Assembly (NCBI RefSeq): GCF_003001675.1
Contig: NZ_PVYW01000017.1
Location: forward strand, 62,001-126,000
From: Cohnella sp. SGD-V74
Lineage (GTDB): Bacteria > Bacillota > Bacilli > Paenibacillales > Paenibacillaceae
DNA: 64,000 nt
Reading direction: 5' to 3'
Shown: one piece after another, positions 25,250-34,679 of the stretch
Position numbering within the stretch: position 1 is the first letter of the stretch
Layout of the letters: each line of letters starts with the position of its first letter
Made by a program: the position numbers and the translations under genes
The notes under the pieces: model-generated
Seen by the model: only the letters and a program-made list of their open reading frames with translations
The model's database searches: none
What the model was told of the DNA's origin: nothing

Positions 25250-26026
25250 ATGACTAACCCGCTGCTGGAAATAAAAGCGCTGAGCAAGCGGTTCGTCGGC
25301 GCCAAAGGTACGGTTACCGCTCTGCAGAACATCGATCTGTCCGTAAAGGAAGGAGAATTCATTACGATCATCGGCCCGAGCGGATGCGGCAAAAGCACGC
25401 TGCTGCGGATCGTGGCCGGACTCGACACGCAGTATGCGGGTTCGGTCGAACTGGAAGGTTCGCCGATCGACAAGCCGGGCATCGACAAGGGCTTTATTTT
25501 CCAGGAGCATCGCTTGTTCCCTTGGCTGACGGTGGAGAAAAACATCGCTTCGGATCTGTCGCTTGCCAACAAGGAAGTCAGGCGCAAGGTGGATGAATTG
25601 ATTGAATTGGTGCGGCTGCAAGGCTTCGAGAAAGCCTATCCGCGGGAGCTGTCGGGGGGAATGGCGCAGCGGGTCTCCATTGCCAGGGCGCTGCTGCGCA
25701 AGCCGAAAATTCTGCTGCTCGACGAGCCGTTCGGCGCGTTGGACGCCTTCACGAGGGCGCATATGCAAGAGGTGCTGCTCGACGTGTGGCGCAACAACAA
25801 GACGACGATGCTGTTCGTCACGCACGACATCGACGAAGCGGTGTTCCTGGGCGAGCGCGTCGTCATTCTGAAGCCGCGTCCGGGCGAGATCAGCCGGATC
25901 GTGCCGATCGAGATGGCTTATCCGCGCAAGAAAACGAGCCCGGACTTCCAGAGCGTGCGCCTGAAGGTGCTGAGCCAGTTCGAGTCGGTCGAGGAGCCGG
26001 TATTCTCGCAAGGGGCGGGCATCTGA
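25250..26026 (+). CDS. ABC transporter ATP-binding protein (SsuB/TauB type)
   Basis: 258 residues. Walker A is GPSGCGKST near 44, the Q loop [11 protein letters not shown] near 83, the signature LSGGMAQR and Walker [15 protein letters not shown]. The sequence [16 protein letters not shown] is the standard SsuB/TauB/NrtD form. It should energise the two permeases encoded on the opposite strand. A GAGGAGG site precedes the ATG. Splitting the ATPase onto a divergent transcript is unusual but common promoter control would keep the parts together. Confidence 0.93.
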   Translation: MTNPLLEIKALSKRFVGAKGTVTALQNIDLSVKEGEFITIIGPSGCGKSTLLRIVAGLDTQYAGSVELEGSPIDKPGIDKGFIFQEHRLFPWLTVEKNIASDLSLANKEVRRKVDELIELVRLQGFEKAYPRELSGGMAQRVSIARALLRKPKILLLDEPFGALDAFTRAHMQEVLLDVWRNNKTTMLFVTHDIDEAVFLGERVVILKPRPGEISRIVPIEMAYPRKKTSPDFQSVRLKVLSQFESVEEPVFSQGAGI

Positions 26027-26045
26027 TCCGCGACGCGGCCAAACA

Positions 26046-26112
26046 AGAAAAACGGGATTGCCCGCAGAGCGAGGGTCGTTGATGACCCACAGCTCGGCGG
26101 CAATCCCGTTTG
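26046..26112. terminator. bidirectional terminator between converging genes
   Basis: ACGGGATTGCC and GGCAATCCCGT form a perfect stem with an inner GGGTC/GACCC hairpin. On the minus strand TTTTTC follows, so it best serves the GH4 gene; it can also stop the ATPase transcript. Confidence 0.75.
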
Positions 26113-26132
26113 CGTTCAACAAGGCGCTTCGA

Positions 26133-27431
26133 TTAATGCAAGTCCGGAAGCATCGGACGGTTCGCCTCCAGCAGCTCGTCGACCAGCGCTTTGATCCGGT
26201 CGATCGGCAGCTCGGCGGACGTATGCGGATCGAGCAGCGCAGCGTGGTAGACGTACTCTTTCTTGCCGGTCAGAACCGCCTCCATCGCCAGCAGCTGCAT
26301 GTTGATATTCGTGCGGTTCAGCGCGGCCAGCTGCGGCGGGAGCGCGCCGAACCGGGTCGGCGTAATGCCGTTGGCGCCGACCAGGCACGGCACTTCCACG
26401 CACGCCTCCTCCGGCAGATTCGAGATAAGGCCGCCCGTATTGAGCACGTTGCCCGCGATCGAGAACGGCACGTTCGTCTCCATCGCCTCCATGATGTAGG
26501 AGGCGTATTCGTGCGTCCGCTCGTGCGTAATCGACCGGTCGTTCACCAGCCCGTTCATCACCTTGTCCCAATACTCCTGCCTGCTGCTGCCCCAGCCCTT
26601 GTAATTTTCCGTCGGAATGTTGTAGCGCTCGAGCAGCTCCGGGTAGGCGTTCTTGAGAAAATAAGGCACGTATTCGGCGCCGTGCATGCTCGATTCCGTC
26701 ACGTAATAGCCGAACGTGTTCATGATCTCGTAGCGAACCATGTCGTCGTGCGGTCCCGGCCGCGCCGCCGCCCGCCGCTTGATCTCCGGATACAGATCCT
26801 CGCCGTTCCGCGTAATATCCAGCAGCCAGGCTTGATGGTTGATGCCGGCAATCCGCCAGCGCACGCCTTCGGCGTCCATGCCGAGCCCTTCCAGCAGCTC
26901 CTTCGCGCATACTTGCACGCTGTGGCACAGCCCGACCGTCTTGACTCCCGTCCCCCGCAGCATCGCTCCGGTCAGAATCGCCATCGGATTCGTATAGTTC
27001 AGGAACCACGCGTCCGGACACAGCTCCTCCATGTCCTTCGCGAACTCCAGCATCGGGCCGGCGGTGCGCAGCGCCCGCATCAGGCCGCCGACGCCGAGCG
27101 TGTCGGCGTACGTCTGCTTGATCCCGTATTTGCGCGGAATTTCGTGATCCCCGAGAATGTACGGCTCGAACGCGCCGGCCGTAATCGCGTTGACGACGTA
27201 GGTCGCGCCCTTCAGCGCCTCCCGGCGGTCGGCGTACGCTTGCACCGTCGCCCGGCCTCCGAGGTTCGCGTTCAGGTTCTGCAGCATCGTCTCCGATTCC
27301 TTGAGCCGCTGGAGATCGATGTCGTGCAGCGCGAAATGCGCGTCCGCCAGAGCCGGCGTCAGCATGCAGTCTCCGATCACGTTTTTGGCGAAGATGGTGC
27401 TGCCCGCTCCGATAAAGGCGATTTTCAGCAT
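26133..27431 (-). CDS. alpha-galactosidase-like glycoside hydrolase family 4
   Basis: 432 residues. GH4 enzymes are NAD+ and Mn2+-dependent glycosidases. The Rossmann start KIAFIGAGS (3-11) binds NAD, NYTNPM lies at 145-150 and the metal-binding/catalytic motif CHSV is at 169-172. In published GH4 comparisons CHSV marks alpha-galactosidases (MelA), while the alpha-galacturonidase LplD has CHEV, so I favour alpha-galactosidase. It is the last gene after a binding protein and two permeases and would cleave the imported alpha-galactoside in the cytoplasm. Confidence 0.9.
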   Translation of the reverse strand: MLKIAFIGAGSTIFAKNVIGDCMLTPALADAHFALHDIDLQRLKESETMLQNLNANLGGRATVQAYADRREALKGATYVVNAITAGAFEPYILGDHEIPRKYGIKQTYADTLGVGGLMRALRTAGPMLEFAKDMEELCPDAWFLNYTNPMAILTGAMLRGTGVKTVGLCHSVQVCAKELLEGLGMDAEGVRWRIAGINHQAWLLDITRNGEDLYPEIKRRAAARPGPHDDMVRYEIMNTFGYYVTESSMHGAEYVPYFLKNAYPELLERYNIPTENYKGWGSSRQEYWDKVMNGLVNDRSITHERTHEYASYIMEAMETNVPFSIAGNVLNTGGLISNLPEEACVEVPCLVGANGITPTRFGALPPQLAALNRTNINMQLLAMEAVLTGKKEYVYHAALLDPHTSAELPIDRIKALVDELLEANRPMLPDLH

Positions 27432-27465
27432 AGTTTCTCTCTGCTCCTTTAGGGTTGAATAATAG

Positions 27466-28347
27466 TTATCCTTTCACGCTTCCCATGACGATCCCTTCGG
27501 CAAAATGCTTCTGCAGGAACGGATAGACGAGCAGCACCGGCAGCATCGCGACGAACACCTGCGCCGCCTTCGACGTGCGGTCGGAAATTTCCGCCCATCT
27601 GGCGACATCCGCCGCCGTCATCAGCGCCATGTCGCGCCCGACGATGACGGTCTGCAGGTAGCTCTGCAGCGGGTAATGCTCCGGCCTGTTCATGAGAATG
27701 AGTCCCTCGAACCACGAATTCCAGTGCGTGACGATGCAGAACAGCGTCAGCGTGGCGATCGCGGGAGCCGACAGCGGCACGGCGATGCGCCAGAGCGCCT
27801 GCCAGCGGCTCGCCCCGTCGATCTCGGCCGCCTCCTCGATCTCGTCCGGCAGCGACTTGAAGAAATTAAGCAGCAGGATCACGTTGAACACGGGAACCGC
27901 GCTCGGCAGAATCAGCGCCCAGAACGTATCGAGGATGCCGGTCATTTTAATCGTCATAAACCATGGAATGAGTCCGCCGCTGAACAGCATCGTCAGCACG
28001 AAATACCAGGCGTACGCGTTGCGGAAGCGAAAATGCTTCCTGTCCTTGGACAGCGGATACGCGATCAGAATCGTCAGCAGCATGTTCAGCGGCATGCCAA
28101 CCGCGACCCGCAGCACGGAAATGAGAAACGCATTGCCGAATTCCGGCTTGCCGATGACGAATTCGTACGACTTCAAGCTGAAGTCGACCGGCCACAGCGT
28201 CACTTGCCCCGCGGCCACGGCCGAGCTGGAGCTGAAGGAAATCGCCAGCACGTTCACCAGGGGAAGCAGGCAGGCGGCCGCCGTCGCCGCCAGAAACAAA
28301 TAGTTAAGAACGACGAACAGCCTCCTGCCGAATGATGCCCGAACCAC
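27466..28347 (-). CDS. carbohydrate ABC transporter permease (LplC/YtcP type)
   Basis: 293 residues with six membrane segments. EAA loop near residue 190: DEIEEAAEIDGASRWQALWRI. It ends in GIVMGSVKG like other LplC permeases. It follows the LplB-type permease gene by 16 bases and precedes the GH4 gene by 34, so all belong to one operon for alpha-galactoside uptake. Confidence 0.92.
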   Translation of the reverse strand: MVRASFGRRLFVVLNYLFLAATAAACLLPLVNVLAISFSSSSAVAAGQVTLWPVDFSLKSYEFVIGKPEFGNAFLISVLRVAVGMPLNMLLTILIAYPLSKDRKHFRFRNAYAWYFVLTMLFSGGLIPWFMTIKMTGILDTFWALILPSAVPVFNVILLLNFFKSLPDEIEEAAEIDGASRWQALWRIAVPLSAPAIATLTLFCIVTHWNSWFEGLILMNRPEHYPLQSYLQTVIVGRDMALMTAADVARWAEISDRTSKAAQVFVAMLPVLLVYPFLQKHFAEGIVMGSVKG

Positions 28348-28363
28348 GACGTCTCCCCCTTTC

Positions 28364-29260
28364 TTAGAAAATCCGGTAGCCCGTCAGCCGGTAAGCCAGC
28401 ATGTAGGACGCGCCGACCATGACGAACGATACGACCGATTTGAACAGTCCAACCGCGGTCGCCACGCCGTAGTTGGCGTTTTCGATGCCGATCCGGTACA
28501 CCAGCGTGTCGATGATGTCGCCGGTCTCGTATACCTGCGGGCTGTACAAATTGAAAATCTGGTCGAAGCCCGCGTTCAGCACGTTACCGAGGCTGAGCAC
28601 CGACATGAGCACGATAATCGGCAGCAGGCCGGGCAGCGTCACGCTCACCGTCTGCCGGATTCTGCCCGCTCCGTCCATCTCCGCCGCCTCGTATAGCGCG
28701 GGGTTGATGCCCGCCAGCGCCGCCAGGTAGACGATTGTGCCGTAGCCGAACTCCTTCCACGTATCGGAGATCGCCATCGTGAACGGGAACCAGCCGGGAT
28801 CGCCGAGAAAATAAACCGAAGGCAGCCCGAGCCAGCCCAGCAAACCGTTGACGATGCCCGTAGACGGCGACAAGATGTCGATGAGAATGCCGCTTAAAAT
28901 AATCCACGACAGAAAATGCGGGAAATAGACGATCGTCTGCACGCCGCGCTTGAACAGCCGGTTTTTCGCCTCGTTCAGCAGCAGCGCGAACGTCACCGGA
29001 ACGACGATGCCCGCCGTCATCTTCATCGCCGCGATGAAGAACGTATTCCCCAGCACCCGGGCGATGCCGGGCATGCGCAGCATATATTCGAAGTTCGCCC
29101 AGCCGACCCAAGGGGACAGGAACATCCCCTTGGACGGTACGAGCCGTTCGAAAGCCATGATGATGCCCGCCATCGGAATGTAGCTGTAGATGAACACCAG
29201 CACGAATCCCGGCAAGATCATCAGGTGCAAAGGCAGTTCCCGGAAGCTTCTGCTTTTCAT
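28364..29260 (-). CDS. carbohydrate ABC transporter permease (LplB type)
   Basis: 298 residues, shorter at its N terminus than the other two LplB-type proteins of the window. Six membrane segments; EAA loop PALYEAAEMDGAGRIRQTVSV. It begins 40 bases after the binding-protein gene and partners the next permease. Confidence 0.92.
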   Translation of the reverse strand: MKSRSFRELPLHLMILPGFVLVFIYSYIPMAGIIMAFERLVPSKGMFLSPWVGWANFEYMLRMPGIARVLGNTFFIAAMKMTAGIVVPVTFALLLNEAKNRLFKRGVQTIVYFPHFLSWIILSGILIDILSPSTGIVNGLLGWLGLPSVYFLGDPGWFPFTMAISDTWKEFGYGTIVYLAALAGINPALYEAAEMDGAGRIRQTVSVTLPGLLPIIVLMSVLSLGNVLNAGFDQIFNLYSPQVYETGDIIDTLVYRIGIENANYGVATAVGLFKSVVSFVMVGASYMLAYRLTGYRIF

Positions 29261-29300
29261 GCGTTATCCGCCTCTTCCTTGCCGAGCGTTCGCGGCCGTC

Positions 29301-30974
29301 CTAGCGGGACGCCTGCCACTCGTTTACTTCCCCGGCGATCGTGCCGCCGCCCAGATTGCTCCATTGCGCCGCGAAATCGTCGAACTCATCGATCGAGCCG
29401 CTCATGATAATGCGGGTGAACGCCTGAAGCTGGAGCTTCTGCAGCGTCGCGTTGTTGTCGGTCATTCCCTGCGTCGGAGCGCCGAAGTAGGCGTCGTCCA
29501 TCAATTGGCCGTTCGTCTCGTAACCGTTGATCACGGCCAGCGAGCCTTCCTCTCCGTACATGCGCTCGTTGCCCCACAGGCCGACGTCTCCGCCCCGGTA
29601 AGCGACGATATTGTCGTAATAGCCTTTCTCTTCCGCATTCAGCTTCGACGAATCGTTCGAGGCGAGCGCCTGGACGACGTTCAGATGCGCGTCCAGATTT
29701 TTGCGCGGCGCCTCGCCGTAGAGCAGCGCGTAATCGAACGTGGCCAGACCGCTGGCGTCCACGTTGTAGACGTCCGGCTGCGCGGTTTCTCCCCACAGCT
29801 TCTCCAGGCCGAAGTTGAGCAGCTTGACGGCGGCTTCCGGGTTTTTCGCGCCTTTCTTCACGACGTAATACTTGCTGATCGCGAACGGCACCTGCGCCTT
29901 GGCCGGCTGATCGTCCACGGAAGGAAGCGGCAGCGCCTTCCACTGCATATTCGGATCGGCGTTCTTGGCGTCCTGCAGCCAGCCTACGTTCCAGAAGAAG
30001 CCGTAGAACAGGCCGAGCTTGCCGGAAGTGGCGGATTCGTTCACCTTGGAGGCGTCCTTCGTGCCGAATTCCTTGTCGATCCACCCGTTCTTGTACATCT
30101 CCTGCAGCTTGGCGAGCGCCGCCTTCGTCTCCGGCTGGACGCTCCCGTAGACCAGCTTGCCTTCCCCGTCCTCCACCCAGATGTTCGGATAAGCGTGGAA
30201 ACCGTTAAAGAAGCCCTCCATGCCGGCATAGAAGCCGAAAATATCTTTGTTGATCCCGAGACCGTGTGTATCGGCTTTGCTGTTGCCGTCCGGATCGCGG
30301 GTCACGAAAGCTTCGGCGGTCGCGACGACGTCGTCGATCGTCTTCGGCTCGGGCAAGCCCAGCTTCTCCAGCCAGTCGGTGCGCACCCACAGCACGTGCG
30401 TCTGTCCGAGACCCGAGCTCATGTTCGGAAGCGCGTACAGCTTGCCGTCGAAGGTGGCGGATTTCAGCGCGTTGCCGCCGTCCTCGTTCAAGATTTTCTT
30501 CGTAAAATCGGAACCGTATTGCTCGTAGACCTGCGTCAGATCCTCGACCTGTCCGTCCTGGACGAGCCGCTTGAGCTGCGAGGCGTTGACCGGCATAATA
30601 TCCGGCAGATCGTCGGAGGCGATCGCGATATTCAGCTTCTGGTCGTACTGCGCCGCCGGCGCCGTCCACACATAGTCGATGCCCAGCCCGAGCTCGCTCT
30701 CGTAAGCGCGCGACCAGACATTGTTGTCGATCGACTCTCCGTCATTGAATTTCAATCCTTCCGATATCGCCCGCACGGCGGATACCCGGATCGGCGGGTC
30801 GTACTTGCCCAGCGGGTCCGCCGGGGCGGATGGCGCGGCCGACGCGCTCGGCGAGCCGGCCGAAGAGGGACTCGCCTCTCCCGACGGTCCGTCGTTGCCG
30901 CCGCTGCAGGCGGACAGCAAGGTCAACAGAAGCGCGGAAGCGGTAATTGCCGATAATCCTTGTTTAAGGTTCAT
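29301..30974 (-). CDS. carbohydrate ABC transporter substrate-binding lipoprotein (LplA type)
   Basis: 557 residues from the ATG at 30974, six bases after GGGGAG; a longer reading upstream lacks a site. Lipobox LLSAC with Cys near 23, then a Ser/Ala/Pro linker. The mature protein is a large family 1 binding fold with the calcium-loop-like DPDGNSKADTHG segment near 185. First gene of the alpha-galactoside operon, whose promoter lies just upstream and which would be controlled by the adjacent YesM/YesN pair. Confidence 0.92.
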   Translation of the reverse strand: MNLKQGLSAITASALLLTLLSACSGGNDGPSGEASPSSAGSPSASAAPSAPADPLGKYDPPIRVSAVRAISEGLKFNDGESIDNNVWSRAYESELGLGIDYVWTAPAAQYDQKLNIAIASDDLPDIMPVNASQLKRLVQDGQVEDLTQVYEQYGSDFTKKILNEDGGNALKSATFDGKLYALPNMSSGLGQTHVLWVRTDWLEKLGLPEPKTIDDVVATAEAFVTRDPDGNSKADTHGLGINKDIFGFYAGMEGFFNGFHAYPNIWVEDGEGKLVYGSVQPETKAALAKLQEMYKNGWIDKEFGTKDASKVNESATSGKLGLFYGFFWNVGWLQDAKNADPNMQWKALPLPSVDDQPAKAQVPFAISKYYVVKKGAKNPEAAVKLLNFGLEKLWGETAQPDVYNVDASGLATFDYALLYGEAPRKNLDAHLNVVQALASNDSSKLNAEEKGYYDNIVAYRGGDVGLWGNERMYGEEGSLAVINGYETNGQLMDDAYFGAPTQGMTDNNATLQKLQLQAFTRIIMSGSIDEFDDFAAQWSNLGGGTIAGEVNEWQASR

Positions 30975-31014
30975 GCGAATGGCTCCCCTTTGTGTGATTC
31001 GTAACTTCCTCGTC

Positions 31015-31023
31015 ATTATAGCA
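31015..31023 (-). promoter_or_regulatory. extended -10 promoter of the alpha-galactoside operon
   Basis: TGCTATAAT on the minus strand is a perfect TATAAT with an extended TG. No good -35 is present, as expected if the YesN-like regulator activates it. The rest of the 360-base gap 30975-31334 holds no gene, only a terminator and a short repeat. Confidence 0.55.
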
Positions 31024-31234
31024 AGCGGCTGAGGCTGGGCGAGAGCGAGGCTTTTCCTCGCATGGTGGGAGTATCGTCCTTCTTTTGCCCGTCCTCCGGA
31101 TCGTCGTCCTACCGTTTTCGAACGCGATTCCGACTAAGCCAAGCAAAAACGCCTTCGGCGTCCTCTGGACGATGAATGCGTTTTGTCGGAGACGATTCAG
31201 ATAAGGATAGCGGATTTTATACTTGCTGAATCGC

Positions 31235-31273
31235 GAAAAAAGGAGCGGACCGCTTCGTCCCGGTTCCGCTCCT
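31235..31273 (-). terminator. intrinsic terminator of the second YesMN operon
   Basis: Minus-strand AGGAGCGGA and TCCGCTCCT pair around a short loop followed by a seven-base T run. It lies about 60 bases after the response-regulator stop. Confidence 0.85.
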
Positions 31274-31334
31274 TCCCCTCCGTCGGGCCTGCCGTTGCTT
31301 TCCTTCGTCAGGTCCGTCCGCCCCTTCCCCTTGG

Positions 31335-32369
31335 TCAAGTCCGTTCCGAGAACCGCTGCCGGTATTCGGAGGGAAGCAGGCCCGTCTGCTCCTTGAACAT
31401 TTTGCTGAAATAGCGCTGATCCGAGAAGCCGCATCTCTCCGCAACGATATAGACCGGATAGTTGGTTTGCAGCAGCATGTCCCGCGCCGCATAGACGCTG
31501 ACGTGCTGCAAAAACTGCGTGAACGTCATCCGGGTAATATCCCGGAAGCAGGTGCTGAAGTAGCTTTTGCTCAGGTTGACGCTCTGGCTGACCTCTCCCT
31601 GCTTCTCGTGGCTGCCCGGACGTTCCGCGATGCGGTCGACGGCTTTGAGAATCGCCTGAATGACGTCCTCCGAGTATTGGGAGCGGCGCAGCCAGCGCAG
31701 AATCGCGTCCCTCAGCCGCTCCAGCCATGCCGGAAGGAGAGCGGCCTCCGGCTGCGGATGCTCGCTCCAGGCGAACATGGGCAGCCGGATACGCCAGCCT
31801 TCGACCGCCGCCGCCATCGCGCGTTCCAGCTCGGGAGCGGCGTCTCCGCCAGCCTCGCGCACGGACTCGGCCAATGCGGCGAAGCGCGCTTCGTCCGCGA
31901 TCCAGCCCAGTCCCGCGCTCGCCTCCCCGACTTTGCGGAGCGCCTCCGCGGGCAGCGCGGAGGACGGAAGTGAGGCGCGCTTGCCTTCCCGGACCGCCTT
32001 GCAGATCCGCTCCATCGCGGCGCTCAGGTCCATGTCCTCCAGCTGCGTTTTCACAATGTAATCGATCGCTCCGAGACGGAGCGCTTCCTGAATATAATCG
32101 AAGTCCTGATGACAGGTCAGAATAACGACTTTGATTCCGGGATACTCCTGCCGGAGACGCTTCGTCAGCTCCAGTCCCGACATGCCGGGCATCGTAATAT
32201 CCGCCAGCAGCAGATCGACCGGCTCGCCGCGGACGAATTCGAGCGCCTTCTCCCCGGTTGCCGCTTCCCCCGCGATCTCGATGCCGTAGTCCTCCCATGG
32301 AACGGTCAGCCTGAGCCCTTTGCGAACGAGGCTCTCGTCATCCACGATCAGCGCCCGGATCATGCTCAT
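31335..32369 (-). CDS. YesN-type response regulator (receiver + AraC HTH)
   Basis: 344 residues. Receiver domain with DDE at 10-12, phosphoacceptor Asp57 in LADITMPGMSG and KTQLE after the fourth strand, where many relatives have KP. A linker of about 110 residues follows. The C-terminal AraC HTH is VNLSKSYFSTCFRDITRM and VAERCGFSDQRYFSKMFKEQTG. The ATG at 32369 is seven bases after GGGAGGG. The gene overlaps the kinase by 32 bases. Target is most likely the alpha-galactoside operon next to it. Confidence 0.92.
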   Translation of the reverse strand: MSMIRALIVDDESLVRKGLRLTVPWEDYGIEIAGEAATGEKALEFVRGEPVDLLLADITMPGMSGLELTKRLRQEYPGIKVVILTCHQDFDYIQEALRLGAIDYIVKTQLEDMDLSAAMERICKAVREGKRASLPSSALPAEALRKVGEASAGLGWIADEARFAALAESVREAGGDAAPELERAMAAAVEGWRIRLPMFAWSEHPQPEAALLPAWLERLRDAILRWLRRSQYSEDVIQAILKAVDRIAERPGSHEKQGEVSQSVNLSKSYFSTCFRDITRMTFTQFLQHVSVYAARDMLLQTNYPVYIVAERCGFSDQRYFSKMFKEQTGLLPSEYRQRFSERT

Positions 32370-34104
32370 CGCGTTGCCCTCCCTTCATCTCGTCCGGCAG
32401 ACGAATCGTCACGCGGGTACCCTCGCCCGGCGCGCTCTCCATCGTCAGCTCCGCTTCTCCTCCGTAATAGACGGCCAGCATCTGCTTCACGTAGCGCAGG
32501 CCGATGCCGAGTCCGGTTTTCCGGTCGCCGTCACCCTCCAGCATATCGGCCAGCCGGTCGTCGGGAATACCTTTGCCGTTGTCGCTCACCCGCAGCAGCA
32601 GCGTCCGGCCCTCCCTGGAGATCGTCACGTCGATTGCGCCTCCCTCGTCTCCGTCGAAGCCGTGATACAATGCATTCTCCACGAGCGGCTGCAAAATAAA
32701 CCTCGGTATCGGAATGTCGAGCGCTTCCTCGTCGATGTCCAGACGCACGTTGAAGGAATGGTCGTAACGGATGTTTTGCAGCTCGATATAGTCGCGGATC
32801 GCCTCGGCTTCTTCGCGCACGGTGACGATGATCGTTTTTTTGCCGAGATTGTAATGCAGCACGCGGGTGAATACCGACACGAGCTTCGCGATATTGCTCT
32901 GGCCCTGAATACGGGCAAGCCATTGGATCGTGTTCAGCGTATTGTGCAGGAAGTGCGGATTGATCTGCACGAGCAGCTTCTCCACCTCGAGCTGTCCTCT
33001 GCGCTTCTCCTTGTCCTCGATATCGAGAATCAGTTCGGCGATGCGCCGCCCCATCGACTGAAAGTTGTCGAGTATGCGGTCGAACTCGGGAAGCCCCGTA
33101 GCCGCCGTCTCCGCCGGCGTCTGATTGTAGCTGAACCTGGAAATCTCGCGGTTGATGATCCGGATCGGCCGGTACACCATTCGCCAGATCAGCCACGCCA
33201 GGGAAATGCCGGCGAGCAGCGACAGCGAGGCGAACAGCGCGAACTGCTTCAGCCACTTGTTCATCTCCCGGTCGTAATCGGACCTCGGAATGAGCTGATA
33301 CAGCGTCCAGCCGTGCCGCCCCTCCGTCCGGAACGTCTGGTATTGCTCCGCGGGCTCGCGGAACGGTTGTCCGACGGCGACGGCTTCTTCACCGAGATTG
33401 CCGTAGACGACGCGGCCGTCGGGATCGACGAGCGCATGGTAGACCGGGAAAGCTCTGCCCGAATCCCCTCTCGGCTCCGTCTCGAACAGAGACTCCAATC
33501 CGCCGATTCCCGTCTCGATGTAGGCGTACAGAACTCTCCCCTGGCCGTAGTCCAATTTCCTCAGCAGAGAAAACACCGGCTGCCCGTCCCTTTCTTCCGC
33601 CATGGAAGGATGGGGGCCGTAATACGTAAACGCTTTCTGATTATAAAAAGGAATCAACGCTTCCTCGACGAACGAGATCGGACCGGCCGAGTTGGGAAAC
33701 AGCAGCGGCTCCTCCAGGCCCGGCGCGTAGAAAAACATGGCGGCGAGGTTCGGATTGGAAAAGTTGACGTTGGCGATCGAATCGGTAATATCCCGATACA
33801 GCATCGAGCGCTCGTAGGAATCGTCGCTGGAGATAAAACGGACGACTTCGCGCCCGATCCCTCCTTCGACGTCCAGCAGCTGCGAGACGCGGGCGAGCTC
33901 CTCCAACTTGCGTTCCAGCTCGTCTCGTTCCCGCTCCGCCTTCTCCACCCATTCGGTTTCGATTTTTTCCGTCTGGACGATATAGATCCACCGGTATGAA
34001 ATATAGCCGATCAGCACGATCGGAATGACCGTGGCGACGATCAGCAGCAGCGCGAGCCTCGATCTAAGGGAACGAAACGGAATTCGGCGCAATGCGGCAT
34101 TCAT
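32338..34104 (-). CDS. YesM-type sensor histidine kinase
   Basis: 588 residues. Membrane segments at about 15-38 and 285-307 enclose an extracellular sensor. HAMP linker, then the phosphorylatable His in NPHFLHNTLNTIQW, N box PLVENALYHG, G1 box SDNGKGIPD and G2 box TGLGIGLRYVKQ. It pairs with the overlapping YesN-type regulator. Compared with the first YesM of the window, the sensor region is unrelated at the sequence level visible, so the two detect different sugars. Confidence 0.92.
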   Translation of the reverse strand: MNAALRRIPFRSLRSRLALLLIVATVIPIVLIGYISYRWIYIVQTEKIETEWVEKAERERDELERKLEELARVSQLLDVEGGIGREVVRFISSDDSYERSMLYRDITDSIANVNFSNPNLAAMFFYAPGLEEPLLFPNSAGPISFVEEALIPFYNQKAFTYYGPHPSMAEERDGQPVFSLLRKLDYGQGRVLYAYIETGIGGLESLFETEPRGDSGRAFPVYHALVDPDGRVVYGNLGEEAVAVGQPFREPAEQYQTFRTEGRHGWTLYQLIPRSDYDREMNKWLKQFALFASLSLLAGISLAWLIWRMVYRPIRIINREISRFSYNQTPAETAATGLPEFDRILDNFQSMGRRIAELILDIEDKEKRRGQLEVEKLLVQINPHFLHNTLNTIQWLARIQGQSNIAKLVSVFTRVLHYNLGKKTIIVTVREEAEAIRDYIELQNIRYDHSFNVRLDIDEEALDIPIPRFILQPLVENALYHGFDGDEGGAIDVTISREGRTLLLRVSDNGKGIPDDRLADMLEGDGDRKTGLGIGLRYVKQMLAVYYGGEAELTMESAPGEGTRVTIRLPDEMKGGQRDEHDPGADRG

Positions 34105-34141
34105 GGTGCGAGCCCCCCAGGCAAGTCAAGCTATTCCTCCA

Positions 34142-34147
34142 ATTATA
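34142..34147 (-). promoter_or_regulatory. candidate -10 box of the second YesMN operon
   Basis: Perfect TATAAT on the minus strand, 38 bases before the kinase ATG. The -35 region is poor. Confidence 0.4.
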
Positions 34148-34422
34148 GCGCATGCGGGTTCGGCCGTCGTTCGGTCATTTTCTGGAATTGGGGGGAGTAC
34201 GGTCCGAAGAATGAAGCAAAAACGCTTCGGCATCTTTGGACTCCTGTCTTTGCGGCTCTTGCAAAGCAAGCTGTTCCAAAGAATCGGTCATCGCCTCCCT
34301 AATTGCGCTCAAACGGAAGGCGATGTTCTGAAGATTCGGCTATCTTCTCCCGAAATGCGCTCAATTGGAAGGCGTTGTTCTAAAGATTCGCACATCGGCA
34401 CTCGGACGAGGCTCCGGCGAAG
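34148..34422. repeat. gene-free spacer with a 52-bp direct repeat
   Basis: No gene seen. GCGCTCAAACGGAAGGCGAT (34305) recurs 52 bases later as GCGCTCAATTGGAAGGCGTT (34357) with matching flanks ending in AAGATTCG. A 25-base stretch starting GCAAAAACGCTTCGGC near 34210 resembles one near 31142. Confidence 0.5.
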
Positions 34423-34464
34423 AAAAAAACCGGAGAACTCCTCTCTGTCGAGAAGTCTCCGGTT
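34423..34464 (-). terminator. intrinsic terminator of the flavodoxin operon
   Basis: Minus-strand AAACCGGAGA and TCTCCGGTTT pair and are followed by a T-rich run, five bases after the small-protein stop. Confidence 0.85.
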
Positions 34465-34468
34465 TCGA

Positions 34469-34642
34469 TCAGGCCGTTCCCTTATTCTCGCCGGCGGCTC
34501 TGCCGATCGGGTTGGCCAGCAGATGCACCAGCGAGACGGGAATATCGCCTGCTTCCTCTTGCCCGCTCAAGTCGTCCGACGCTTCGCGTTCGCGCTCTTG
34601 ACCGTCTTGCACGGATTGATAAATCGTATACAACAGTCCCAT
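34469..34642 (-). CDS. 57-residue acidic protein of unknown function
   Basis: The ATG at 34642 follows an AGGAGG site by eight bases, and a terminator follows the stop directly. The sequence begins MGLLYTIYQSVQDGQ, has an acidic middle (EREREASDDLSGQEEAGD) and a short hydrophobic patch (VSLVHLLANPIG). No membrane segment or known domain is seen. It lies 37 bases downstream of the flavodoxin stop, so it is probably made from the same iron-controlled message. Function not recognised. Confidence 0.65.
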   Translation of the reverse strand: MGLLYTIYQSVQDGQEREREASDDLSGQEEAGDIPVSLVHLLANPIGRAAGENKGTA

Positions 34643-34679
34643 TGCCTGGTCCTCCTTGTTTCTTATCGATGAATCGCGT

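Noticed and set aside
26133-27431. Alpha-galacturonidase LplD
   Set aside because: The GH4 motif is CHSV, not CHEV, which points to alpha-galactosidase.
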